Assembly: GCF_014633365.1 (NCBI RefSeq)
Contig: NC_068344.1
Location: forward strand, 9,749,669-9,813,668
Reading direction: 5' to 3'
DNA length: 64,000 nucleotides
From: Diospyros lotus
Taxonomy: Eukaryota > Streptophyta > Magnoliopsida > Ericales > Ebenaceae
In this document: positions 9,705 to 21,436 of the stretch, one piece after another
Layout of the letters: every line of letters starts with the position of its first letter
Numbering within the stretch: position 1 is the stretch's first letter
Notes under the pieces: model-generated
Told to the model about the DNA's origin: nothing
Database searches by the model: none
The model's input: only the letters and a program-made list of their open reading frames with translations
Translations under genes and position numbers: made by a program

Positions 9705-12700
9705 ATGGTTTATCAACAGACTAGAGAATTTACTTATGTTCACACTCACCGAGTAATACCACAGGGAACGCGACTCACTACTCATTGTGGGATCAAGCAT
9801 CTCGTGGCAGTTTGTGAGGCTCTCAACCAATATGCATTGTTGGATAGATTCGTGCAGGGCCCATTAGGTCACTTCTTGCAGATGCCTCTATCACAAATGA
9901 TGACTGCACCACAACTGCTACTTCAAGTTCTGGTTAGGGAGGTAACACTTGTTGGTGCCCGCCACGATGAAATGTGGTTTGAGATTGGCGGCGCACCATA
10001 TAGGTATGGGAGACAGGAGTTCATCCTTATTAGTGGACTTCGGTTTGGCCGCATTGATAAAGAAAGCATTAAAGCAGGACTGTGTGAGGCAAATAGTTTA
10101 CAGGCACGCCTATTTCCACGAGAGCGATTTGTGTCTGGGCACAACATAAAACTACAACTTACAAGAAATGACTTGGGAACAGAGGATGTCCTGAAACTAA
10201 CTTACATCGTTATGATCAATATACTATTGTTGGGCCATGATGAGCGCGCATATGTTGAGGATTTCATGTGGACTCTGATCGAGGATTTACCTGCATTTGA
10301 GGCGTTCCCTTGGGGGACGTACATCTATAGTCAAAGTCTACATTACATTCGTTTGGCCACAAAGAAGGAGAAGCTGACTAGTGAGGTTGGGAAGAAAATC
10401 AACATTTATGGTTTTGTGTGGGCATTTCAGGTACAATCACTAATAGGTCTCTTTGTATTGTATTACATTACATTATACATTGTATATAATTTGAATTTAC
10501 TAACGTTTGTTTAATTTATTTTATTTTATATTTTTTTATTATAATTTTTTTTGCTCTTTTTACAGTGGTGGTTGATCGAGACATTCCCATATATTGAAAA
10601 TAAATGGGCCGTCAGATTACCCGAATCAGTCACCATTCCTAGGTGCAGGAAATGGTTGTGCAATAAAAGGCCAAAAATAAAAAATTACGAGGAATGTTTG
10701 ATGAATGTAAGTGTAAATGTGACCTAGAATGTGTCATTTCTTTTTATTTATGTAATATCTATCTAAAAAATACAATTTTGTAGGCACGAGGATCGTTTAC
10801 GACATTAGATCCCATCGATGCTGAGTGAGAGATTGATTTTTAGAGGTCATATAACCCTCGACACTCAGTTGGAGTCGATGTCTACAAAATAGGGAGTGGG
10901 GAGGAGGAGGAAGAGGGGGGGTGGAAGTAGGCAGGGCGGGGATGAGGAAGATGAGGAGGGTAGAGGTAGGGAGGGTGGAGATAGGGAAGGTGGGCATGAG
11001 GAGGAGGAGGAGGGTGGAAGTAGGCAGGGCAGGGATGAGGAGGAGGAGGGTAGAGGTAGGAAGGGAGGGCATGAGAAGGAGGAGGGTGGAGGTAGATAGG
11101 GTGGGCATGAGGAGGAGGAGGGTAGAGGTAGGGAGGGCGAGCATGAGGAGGAGGGGGGTAGGATACATAGAGATGATGAGAGAGAGGAAGAGGTTGTACA
11201 TGAAGAGAGGAGGCCAAGATTTGGGCAGCACGGTCCGCATCACGCACAGTATGAGGATGGGGTATATTTATTATAATAATGTTTTTTTTTTTTTGTAATT
11301 GTTTGTAGTAAGTTTTTTATTTTTTATTTATTTTTTTTGCCTTTTGTAGTTAACCGAGAGGCTTGATCTAACGTTGGAAACGCTGCGGAGGATAGATGGG
11401 GAAATCTGCCAGTTGAGGCCATGGATGCAACATGAAATCTATCAGTTGAGGACATGGATGCAACAAGAAATCAGTCAGGTGAGGACACAATTTGATAAGG
11501 AAATGGGTCAAATGAGAGAACAGATTACAACACTATCCACTCATTTACGTGTCCCGTCTATTAAGGATTCCCCATCTCACAATGATGATGGCGATGAGCA
11601 GCACTTGGGTGCTCATCAGATAGATCTTGATCATCACGATTTCCAGGGCCAGACATCTACATCTGTGGTAAGTTCTTAATTCACTTTTATTTATACGTTT
11701 TACATATCATTCTAAAAATGCATGTTGTAATAACTAGTTATTTATATGGAATCACATATCGTACAGTTAAAAGATGAAACGGTTCGAGTCAGCAAACGTA
11801 CTATGCGAGAGAAACAACCATCGCAGTTTTTAAAATCTTCTTACACTGATCCGATCCGACCGAAGAAGAGAAAGAAAGATGTCCTAGCGAATGAGGCAGA
11901 CCTGGAGGCAGTGTCATCAGTTCCTGACCAAGTGGGGGATGATGGTCTTAACCCCCCTAAGGGCTATATTGAGTTCATAACCTCTAAAGAAGATATTTGG
12001 TAAGTAACTTGTATTATTTTTCTATTTACAACAACAATACGTTATTAACTTTAGAAATTCTAATTCTTGGTTATTGTAGTCATGACACTGGTTACGTGCT
12101 CAATCTATCCCCGGTCGACTTCTAGCGCATAGAGAAGGAAACCGAATGGTTAGGGGAGGAACACATTGATAGTTACATGTGTTGCTTAAGACGTGCACAA
12201 TCTCATCCACAATACGATAAGAATTATGCTATCATGTCGACCGGGCTATTTGTGAGCTCTCCAAGCATATTAAATTACTCTTGTATTTTTTGTTTTGTTG
12301 CATTTCAATTTAGTGTGTCGACCGGGTTATTGTTCTATTTTCTTTTTGTTTGGTTGCAGGTGTCTATAGCAGATTTTTGGAAAAAAACATACGGGGACAC
12401 TAGGACAGTTTTTGTGCCTTCTACGGGGATTGTCCCGAAAGAGTGGGCACGTTTCGTTGATGGGAGCATTGACGGAAACCTTCCTTGGTGGACGGTCGAC
12501 TACGTACGTGTTAATAATGTTATCATTGATGTATTTATTTCCGTATGACTAACACATCTTTAAAAATGCAAGTTTTGGTCCCGTGTAATTACATGAATTA
12601 TCATTGGTTTCTGGTCAAGATTTGTTTGAAGGATAGAAAAGTTGTGATATATGACTCCAACGCCACTAACAAAGACAGCCGGACGATCCGAGTAGAATCT

Positions 12701-13075
12701 GTACAACCATTGGCAAGCCTCCTACCTATTATGCTGAAGAGCAGTGCATATTACTCCCAAGCAATCGAAACTGCCACTTCAGATAGTGAATGGGAGGTGG
12801 AGAGTATTCATCCTCAGAAGGTGCCTCAACAACAGGACGAGTAAATTAATTAATTAAAATCTTATTATAGAGTCAATTGAATTTTTCAATATGATTATTT
12901 TTCAATTGATTATTATATCTAATACAAGGATAGTTGTGGGTGCCTTATTTTAAAATACGCCCATGACATCTTGACGCATAATGAGGATCAGTGGCAGATG
13001 CAACCAACTCCGGATATTCGTACCCTTCGTAGGCAGATAGGAATTTTTTTATATAGACATAGCACTGTTGTATAG
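9705..13075 (+). pseudogene. DUF1985 / ULP-like C48 protease gene of KI-MULE
   Basis: This is a multi-exon gene captured by the transposon. Exon 1 (9705-10430, ending CAG|GTACAA) encodes a DUF1985 domain with YRYGRQEFILISGLRFG. Exon 2 is 10566-10706 (in frame, starts WWLIETFPY, donor GTAAGT). Exon 3 starts at 10784 and meets TGA at 10826 and another stop soon after. A Glu/Gly-rich linker, a coiled-coil-like exon (about 11349-11667) and further exons follow. The C-terminal ULP1 (C48) fold retains NYHWFLVKI (His codon 12602-12604), VIYDSN (Asp 12653-12655) and DSCGCLILKYAHD (Cys 12935-12937), ending in TAG at 13073. The family cleaves SUMO-like modifiers. The catalytic triad survives here, but internal stops make an intact product unlikely. 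Exon limits in the middle are approximate. Confidence 0.8.
10890..11170 (+). repeat. Purine-only GGA minisatellite in the ULP-like gene
   Basis: Degenerate units of about 25-45 bases built from 'gaggaggagggtagagg' and 'tagggagggcg' form an almost pure purine strand. In the gene's frame it encodes a Gly/Glu/Arg-rich linker between the DUF1985 and coiled-coil parts. Long open frames on the opposite strand (Pro/Leu-rich) are composition artefacts. Confidence 0.8.
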
Positions 13076-13357
13076 ATATATCAATGTATTCTTTTGTAAA
13101 GTGGTGTGATTTGAACTAGATAGAAGTAGTTAGTGTATACCTAGGATGTGGCTATTTTTCTTGATGATATGTGTTTTTGTGTTGTTGGTGAGATAAGTGG
13201 TTGTGGAGGTAGTTTGTTGTTGGACAGGGAGACTTCTCTAATGCAGGTTTATTGTCAAAAAACAGGGGAGCTTCTGCCTAAATTTTTTAAAAAATTGATT
13301 AACTAAATGTAAAGAACGATAAAATGTAGGGCCACGAAACCCGATAGGCTAATTTAT

Positions 13358-15138
13358 TTAATTAACACGAAAAACCTTAGAAGAGCTCATTTTAGTGGTA
13401 ATTGAACCTAAAAAATAATTGAAAAATTAAAAAAAAAAAGTGGGAAGAAATAGCCTATCGGGCTTTGATGATGCCCTATCGGGCTTTGAAAATGCCCTAT
13501 CGGGCTTTGTAGGCGTACAAAGCCCGATAGGCTATTTCTTTTTTTCTTTTTTTTTGTAGTGGTGTTTTTTTCTAGAATAGTTTGAAAACAAGTAAATCAC
13601 TTACTCATTATTCCAAATTTTAATTTATAGAATATGCTAAGATCTCTTTGGTCCAATTTAAACAACACTTGATAGATAGAAGGAGGAACACTTAATCATC
13701 CATCCATTCCACCTTAGTTCCAATGTGATGTATAGAGTTGTTTGATGTGCATTTTGTGTTTAATTAACACGAAAAACCTTAGAAGAGCTCATTTTAGTGG
13801 TAATTGAACCTAAAAAATAATTTAAAAATTTTTAAAAAAAGGGAAAGAAATAGCCTATCGGGCTTTGATGATGCCCTATCGGGCTTTGAAAATGCCCTAT
13901 CGGGCTTTGTAGGCGCACGAAGCCCGATAGGCTATTTCTTTTTTTTTTTTTTTTGTAGTGGTGTTTTTTTCTAGAATAGTTTGAAAACAAGTAAATCACT
14001 TATTCATTATTCCAAATTTTTATTTATAGAATATGCTAAGATCTATTTGGTCCAATTTAAACAACACTTAATAGATTAAGGAGGAACATTTAATCATCCA
14101 TCCATTCCACCTTAGTTCCAATGTGATGTATAGAGTTGTTTGATGTGCATTTTGTGTTTAATTAACACGAAAAACCTTAGAAGAGCTCATTTTAGTGGTA
14201 ATTGAACCTAAAAAATAATTAAAAAATTAAAAAAATGGGAAGAAATAGTCTATCGGGCTTTGATGATGCCCTATCGGGCTTTGTAGGCGCATGAAGCCCG
14301 ATAGGCTATTTCTTTTTCTTTTTTTTTTGTAGTGGTGTTTTTTTCTAGAATAGTTTGAAAACAAGTAAATCACTTACTCATTATTCCAAATTTTAATTTA
14401 TAGAATATGCTAAGTTCTATTTGGTCCAATTTAAATAACACTTGATAGATAGAAGGAGGAACATTTAATCATCCTTCCATTCCACCTTAGTTCCAATGTG
14501 ATGTATAGAGTTGTTTGATGTGCATTTTGTGTTTAATTAACACGAAAAACCTTAGAAGAGCTCATTTTAGTGGTAATTGAACCTAAAAAATAATTGAAAA
14601 ATTAAAAAAAAGGGAAGAAATAGCATATCGGGCTTTGATGATGCCTTATCGAGCTTTGTAGGCGCACGAAGCTCGATAGGCTATTTCTTTTTTTTTTCTT
14701 TTTTTTGTAGTGGTGTTTTTTTCTAGAATAGTTTGAAAACAAGTAAATCACTTACTCATTATTCCAAATTTTAATTTATAGAATATGCTAAGATCTCTTT
14801 GGTCCAATTTAAACAACACTTGATAGATAGAAGGAGGAACACTTAATCATCCATCCATTCCACCTTAGTTCTAATGTGATGTATAGAGTTGTTTGATGTG
14901 CATTTTGTGTTTAATTAACACGAAAAACCTTAGAAGAGCTCATTTTAGTGGTAATTGAACCTAAAAAATAATTGAAAAATTAAAAAAAGAGAGAGGAAGA
15001 AATAGCCTATCGGGCTTTGATGATGCCCTATCGGGCTTTGTAGGCACACGAAGCCCGATAAGCTTTTTTTTTTTTTCTTTTTTTTGTATTGGTGTTTTTT
15101 CCTAGTTTCCCAATAGTTTGAAAACAAGTAAATCACTG
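13358..15138. repeat. Five tandem hairpin units between convergent genes
   Basis: Units begin with TTAATTAACACGAAAAACC at 13358, 13760, 14158, 14533 and 14911, giving spacings of 402, 398, 375 and 378 bases; the fifth is incomplete. Each holds an inverted repeat with outer arms AGAAATAGCCTATCGGGCTTTG and a matching CGAAGCCCGATAGGCTATTTCT, followed by a long T tract. Units 1 and 2 carry three tandem copies of a 'gccctatcgggctttg' module and units 3-5 carry two, which accounts for the size step of about 22-25 bases. The array lies exactly between the 3' ends of the ULP-like gene and the MURA gene. Confidence 0.92.
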
Positions 15139-15564
15139 AATTTTAGAAAATTTTGGCAGAATCTCCTTTGTTTTCAGGCCATTCAACCTACATTAGAGAC
15201 TCAGTCTCTCTCTCTCCATCAACAAACAACCACATTTCAATAATCAATTACAAGTTTAAATTAAGGAAACCGAAAGATTACAATTGCTAAAATATTTTGA
15301 ATTCAAATAATAATGTAAAACACAACATTCATTTCTGGTGGAGAATGACAAAAACTAGTTTTGATTGATGATATCTTAGAAGAAGCCTTTTGGTGATCCT
15401 TTTTCTCTTGTGGAAGTGATTTTTGAGCATTGCTGATACATGAAGGATATGGTCAGTAATAAATCCATTCACACTGTAAATGCAAGTAAGGAATCACATT
15501 ATTCTTCAAACAATCTAACAATTAACATAAGTGACGACATTATCATTCCTGAATGAGTTCATCT

Positions 15565-18064
15565 CTATTGATTGTTTAGATCATTGCCAAAATTATCATC
15601 ACCTTGATTGCTCAACTGTATAGGGCACCGACGACGAGTGTGTCCAGCCTCTTTGCAAATGCTGCATTTTCGACTTGCTCTTGTAGTGGCCACGGCAGCA
15701 TCTCTTGATTCTATAGTAGTAGCGGCTGTGCTCGACTCTCCAATGGAAGAAGACCATTCATTAGGGCAAGATAGATGGTTGTGCCCTTGTGCACTGCATT
15801 TTCCACATTTTTTCCTTCGACGAGCTTCCCCACTAGAAGGAATCCGACCCTCTCTTGGTCTACCCGGTTGTCTTCTTTGTACGGGTGGGTGTACAACCAC
15901 CCTTCTAACATGTGCAACAATAACCCAAGCGGACTTGTTAGGGACCGGATTGATGGGAAGTTCATATGCTTTTTTGACCCAGCTTGCAGTGTAATATGGA
16001 TGATAAAACGAATTATAGTGCACCTGCATGAAACTGTCACGTACGATAAACAAAGCAAGATAGAGTGTTAATATATCACATTAAACAATGAATGTAATAA
16101 GAACAATAAAGTCAAACCATGATACCTGCCAGTAGCAACTGCATGAAGATACGGTAATTGATCAAGATCCCATTTACGATAACTGCATGTTTTTGCATCA
16201 ATGTTAACGATCCCATCGCCTTCCTTTGCATGTTTCATGAGGAACTTGTTTCCGTGTATTATAGGAACTACACTACATCCTCGGTCTAATGTTTTGCTAT
16301 GGGCAAAGTTGACATGTGCCAATGCAGCGGAGGTAAACTCAGTTACAATCCTATCAGCAGTAGCACATCTGTCGCTAAACCATTTTTGAAGCATATGTCT
16401 CAAAAATTCATGTGCACTCATTATAGGCAACCGACGTGCTTTCATCATGCATTTATTGAGAGACTCGGCAATATTGGTGGTCATCATGGAATATCTTCTT
16501 CTCGAACAATATGCACGCGACCACCTTTCCATTCCTGCTTCCACTAATGTTAGATGCGCTTGAGGATGCATCAATTGAATTTCTGCCAAGTGTGTATCAC
16601 ACTCTACTTAGGTGTAGCTGTATGCTGCACAGTAGAATGTCTCCATCACATCCTTTCGTTATCTACATTGTTTCTTTAGGTTTTGCTTAAGGTGGAAGAA
16701 ACAAAATACATGTGGGACATGAGGGAAAACAAGGCTCATCGCGTTCGCAATGCTTTGGTGTCGATCGGATACAATTACCAAATCCTCCGACATGCTAACA
16801 GCTTCTCTCAATTTTCTTAAAAACCAAATCCATGATCTGTCAGACTCACCATCCCCAAATCCAAAAACGATGGGATAAATCATCTCCTCTCCATCTTTGC
16901 AAGTGGCAACAAAAATCATGCCTTTATATTTACCTTTCAAATGGGTGGCATCAACAGCAACAACCGGTCTTATGTAAGATCGAAAACCTTGAAGTAAAGC
17001 TCCAAGAGCAAAAAATGAATACAAGAAACGATTATTTTCATCTGTCTCTATTGCCGTGATAGTGCCGGGATTTGTTTCTTTCAACATGTGAAAATATAAG
17101 GGTAGCTGCTGAAATCACTCATCTGCATTGCCATAAGCAAGTCTCTTTGCATGTTGTAAAGACCTCCAAGATTTAGTGTACATGATCTATACACCATGCT
17201 GCTCAAGCAGCTCTCCCATTAGCATTCCAGGTGTATATTCACTAATTGCCACTCGTTGTGAGAACAAACTCCCGATGACAATAGCCTTCATACTCTGAAA
17301 ATGTGAATCGTAGATGTCCGGACTCATGTGTGACCCGGCATAAACTTCACCACAAGTCAAAACGTACAACCAGGTCTGCATCTTTCACGAAGCAAAAACT
17401 TGCAATTCACATCTTTGCAACCAACCTCAAATCGAACCGTGCATGAACGTCTGATTCGATAGTCTATTTTCACATCAACACAATATTTTCCAAACGCCAA
17501 AATCAATTCTTGTTTACTTTTAAATAGTGCGCCTTGATAAAAAATATCACCCTGGTAAGGAATCAACACTTCGGGTCGCGTTGCCTCAATTGCATAATTT
17601 TCTACACCAGGAACAACCCAATTTCCATGTAAAGGGTTGTCCTCAAATTGAGAACCTGAAAATCTTACTTCTGGATAATCCGGACTGGCTCCTCCTTCAC
17701 CACCACCTCCATTGTCATCACCACTGTTATCATCACCATTATCATCTGTTTCATTATCACCATCATCATCTGTGTGTGAAGCATCATCTGACAAACCAGC
17801 CGTACCATATATACCAAAATCATCATTCCGCAGTGGACTACGTGCTGATGTAAGTGGAACGTCAACACCTGAATCCTGATTACCACCACTATTTGAAGGA
17901 AATTGGTATTGCGGCTCACTATGTATGTTACAAACTCCAGCACCTCTATGAATCATATCAACATAGATCACCTTATATTTACTTCCTTCGTACATAACAA
18001 ACTCAACACCATAATCGTCCTTGATAGGGAGCTTAGTGGCTGGAAGACTGCATGATGGTTCCAT
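15565..18064 (-). pseudogene. mudrA-like: MURA-type Mutator transposase
   Basis: Read from the ATG at 18062-18064 toward lower coordinates. The N-terminus leads through an acidic Asp/Asn/Gly-rich stretch to the MuDR N-terminal domain (GDIFYQGALFKSKQELI, SCTVRFEVGCKDVNCKF). A frameshift near 17370 and stops near 17185 and 17115 follow. The MULE catalytic domain (17087-16659) has RPVVAVDATHLKGKYKG and LVIVSDRHQSI, supplying two of the DDE residues, and FCFFHLKQNLKK. After a gap with stops come NIAESLNKCMMKARRLP and a degenerate SWIM finger (CSYRKWDLDQLPYLHAVA; the second and third Cys of the usual pattern are replaced). The C-terminal exon (15565-about 16027) has two CCHC knuckles, CGKCSAQGHNHLSC and CSICKEAGHTRRRC. 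It is inactive in this copy. Confidence 0.88.
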
Positions 18065-18479
18065 TAAAAAATGAATGTTGATGTCTTACCTTGTTTTATC
18101 AATTCCCGTTACTGTGTAAACAATATCAGTTAATTGAGTAAAAGTCGCATTCTTATTGGCCATCATACACGTTTTATTACCCCCAGTGTACTTATCATCG
18201 TTCCATTCCCCGTTCCACATAATTACCAACGGCACTTTATCCATTGCTACAAGATTCAAAGTAAGAAGTTAGACTATTTAATGGGACGAATTCATAAAGA
18301 GAATTTATACAACATAAATACATGATTTTTTTTACTTACAAAATAACAATTTTATTATTACTATAATCTTCTCTAATTATAACTAAAATAAAGATTATGA
18401 AAATTTTTAAAAAAATTTATAAAAATATTGGAGGATTTTAACATAATTTTTAAAAAATTATTTTATCACATTTTTGCAC

Positions 18480-18865
18480 ACATGAGAGTTCTGTCTGAGG
18501 GCTTCTTATCAGGTTTCATTGGCCAATTAAGCCTGATAAAAAGTCCTGTCGGGCTTTATTGCCAACCCATCAAGTCTCGTGGGGCAGAGGCCAATGGGAA
18601 GCCTATCGGGCTTAGTTGGTCCTATCGGGCTTCATCTCCTGACAAAGCCCGATGGGGTCCCATCGGGCTTTGTATGCTATGAAGCCCGATGGGATATACG
18701 GACTATCGGGCTTCATCACTCTACGGAAGCCCGATGGGACTTGTCCCATCAGGCTTCGTCGACGATGAAGCCTGATGGTAATCGGGCTTTGGGTCAAAGC
18801 CCGATGAATACGAAGCCCGATAGGGATCTCATTGGGCTTTGTGCCCCAACTAAGCCCGATGACTG
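18480..18865. repeat. Right subterminal palindromic motif array
   Basis: This is the counterpart of the left array. It contains repeated inverted pairs of AAGCCCGATGGG and CCCATCGGGCTT, including a long palindrome centred near 18656 (ACAAAGCCCGATGGG with its complement separated by about one base). It lies between the promoter side of the MURA gene and the right terminus. Small frames through it are artefacts. Confidence 0.85.
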
Positions 18866-19537
18866 TGTCTCATTTTTGAAAATTTCGATGGCTGTGTGCC
18901 TTTTCTGAAATTCTTTTTTTTCACATAGATCTGGAATGAATATCTACCAAAAATATTTTATTCACAACTACAACTATTCTACACAACTTAAATAAGCAAT
19001 ATCAACACAAAAAGTACTTTTGAAAAACAAAACAAATATAAATCAAAATCAATACCTTGAATGCTTCTTGGAGAGGAAAACTTCTCGTGAATGTGGCTTC
19101 AATGAGGTCTCTACGATGATTGATGAAGAAGTTAAATGACCCAACAAGCAAAAGATTGAATGTAGGAAGAATGGTTAAGTTTGATGGTTTCGCCAATGGA
19201 GAAGAAAGTCGACAAAATGAAAAGAAGAATGTAGGAGCGTGAATATTGGAAGAGAGGAGAAAGGTAAGTGAAAGAGACAAGGGTATTTTGGTAAATGAGG
19301 CTAAGGGTAATGTGGCCTTTCCATTTTAAAATCTCATTAAGGGTATTTTAGGTATTGTACATAAAAGTGGCTAGATAGTGCAATTAGTTTGTTTAAGAGT
19401 CCAGAAACGTTTTTTTTTCTGTGAAGTGACTAAAAACAAATTTGTTATATTCATTTATATTAATTATGAATTCGTCCTTAAAAATAAACTCTTGCAAATA
19501 ACATTCATAAAATTTTTTGATAACTCCACAACTCTAA

Positions 19538-20301
19538 GAGCAACTTCAATTTGGCGCTGAAGAGCTCTCCAACGAAAACACAATTTTGGTGTTGGGCTTA
19601 ACTTTCAATCACCAAATTTGGTGTTAGTGAATAGTATAACACCAAATTTGGTGTTATACTATTCATCAACACCAAATTTTATTTTTTATTTTATTTTCAA
19701 TTTTACTATTCTTTGTATAACTTCAAAACAACTTATTCCCTTTATATCATTTATCACTTTTATTATATTTGTATATTTTGATTAATAATTAGAAATATAA
19801 ATTAAATTGTTATAGAAAATATATACCGATAAGAAATATTTTATTAAGATCTATAAAATGAGTATAATATTGAATATATTTTATAAATACCATATTAATA
19901 TTAAATAAACTATTTTTGTTTATGTATATGAAAGTTTTTTATTTTAATAATTACTTAATAGAAAGAAAATATTCTTAATGCAAAAACTCAATAATATAAT
20001 AAAAAGTAATAACATTTCGGTTAACTTAAATTAAACATACATGATGAAAATAGAAAAAAAAGTTTAAAATAAAAACAACAACAACATGGCTTAAAAATAA
20101 AATGCTAATAAAATGCTTTCTACTCTTATATTATGCTAAGTTAAATAATATTTATTTATAGAATATTCTTTAATGATTCTCTTTTACACCAATTTGTTGT
20201 TATACATTAGAGAACACCAATTTGGTGTTAAAAATTTTGGTGTAAAATACTGTTGAATACCAAATTAGCGCTGGATTTAGTGTTTAACGTTGGAGTTGCT
20301 C
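19538..20301. mobile_element. PIF/Harbinger MITE
   Basis: It is flanked by TAA at 19535-19537 and 20302-20304. The left end starts GAGCAACTTCAATTTGGCGC. The reverse complement of the right end starts GAGCAACTCCAACGTTAAAC. Internally 'caccaaatttggtgtt' palindromes recur at 19610-19680 and 20205-20240. At 764 bases it has no coding capacity. The TIR resembles that of the Harbinger-derived inverted duplication at 3352-5535, so the two may use related transposases. Confidence 0.82.
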
Positions 20302-20787
20302 TAATAAAGTTATCTTCTTCTTGCATAAAGTTATAAATTAACTTCAAACTTTTTGGATATAATTATTTGATTGATAAAAATAAAATAATTTAAGATTATG
20401 TTTTATTTTTATTTGTTAATTACTTTATAAATGTTAAATATTTTATATATTTGTAATGCATTAGTTAAAATACTTGTAAAAAAATGCATTACTCAATATA
20501 TATATTATGTGTAAATATAATATATTAAATAAATAAATATCTATTATATAAATATATATTCAGTTCGGTTTAGTTTGGTTCGGTTACTCACACATTTGGT
20601 TCGGTTTCGATTCGAATTTTAGTTTGGATTTAGTGAAAACTATAACCAAACCATATCCATTGAAACAATATTCGATTTTTCTCTAAACCAAACCATTATT
20701 CAGTCAAACGATTTTTAACCGTGTTGACCGATTCGATTTTAGTTCGATTCCAACAATTTCGGTGCAATTGTTATTCCTACTCATATC

Positions 20788-21436
20788 CATTTAAGTTTAG
20801 AGCATAAAACTAAAAAATGAGTTATGATTAAGATTCCTTTACTCACAGGATTTGTATATGTATACTAAGCCTAAAAATAAGAAGCGAATGATCACTCAGG
20901 GAGTGATTGAGATTTCATCACTCTCAAAATATATATATATATATATGAATATTAAGCATAAAATTAGAAAACAGATGATCACTCACCATTCAGGGTGAGT
21001 GTTGACTTTTTCGTCATTCAAGGGGTACATACCAGCATAATATAGATAACCCAAATTTAGCTAAAGATGTCTATCTTATTAGTCTTGATTGGTGGCTTGA
21101 TTTACATGAATTCTTTACATCCAGAAGAACATTAAGGTTACTTTAAGTTAGTTCAAAGCAAAATGCAACAACTTCTTATTGTAAGTTGCTTGCAAATTAA
21201 ACACAAAAGATCACTTACCTTAGTCGTGCAATATCGAACCCTTCCAAACAACATGCAATATAATATCTAGTCACAAGGGGTTAGATTCAAACTAAACAAG
21301 CATGAAAAACTATTGAAAAAATTTAAAAAAAATTCGGCCAATAACCTTTCGGTTTAGCTTGACATTTCTTCATATGTTTTAGTTTCAATCTTGTGCTACT
21401 AGACACATACATGCAAAAGAAAAATCAATATATTAA
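20788..21436. other. Unassigned AT-rich DNA
   Basis: No gene or element was recognised. A direct pair 'gatcactca' near 20890 and 20978 and a (TA)n run at 20930-20946 are the only local features. Confidence 0.35.

Larger units (their letters stand above)
8134..19478. mobile_element. Kaonashi-type Mutator-like element (KI-MULE)
   Basis: The ends share an inverted block: TTTTTAGTCAC, then a run of A, then TTAAACAAACTAAT and AGCCACTT in the left end at 8178-8245, found inverted at 19365-19435. The 9-mer TAAAAATAA occurs immediately outside the proposed ends (8125-8133 and 19479-19487), fitting the 9-bp target duplication of Mutator elements. It is AT-rich, so this alone is weak. Inside lie a MURA-type transposase gene (-) and a DUF1985/ULP-protease gene (+) in tail-to-tail order. 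That gene combination is known from Kaonashi MULEs. Both genes contain stops, so the copy is inactive. Confidence 0.82.
7934..20779. mobile_element. hAT-type element split by later insertions
   Basis: The left terminus begins TAGGGTTGGCAATGG at 7934. The right terminus ends at 20779 and its reverse complement begins TAGGAATAACAATTG. An identical 8-bp duplication, CTCATATC, flanks it at 7926-7933 and 20780-20787, which is the hAT signature. The element's own sequence is only about 0.7 kb (7934-8133, 19488-19534 and 20305-20779). It is rich in subterminal 'ggttcggtt' and 'aaccaaacca' motifs and has no coding capacity. It hosts the Mutator-like element (8134-19478) and a Harbinger MITE (19538-20301), so it is older than both. 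Confidence 0.8.

Noticed and set aside
10797..11298. Long frames on both strands in the GGA-rich block
   Set aside because: Low-complexity purine repeat. Only the plus-strand linker frame makes sense in the ULP-like gene.
13358..15138. A CRISPR-like array of regularly spaced repeats
   Set aside because: Units are 375-402 bases and nearly identical throughout, with no short repeat plus unique spacers. The context is a plant transposon, so these are tandem hairpin units.
17527..17943. His-rich plus frame and Met/Val-rich minus frame
   Set aside because: Shadows of the Asp/Asn/Gly-rich acidic stretch of the MURA N-terminal region in other frames.
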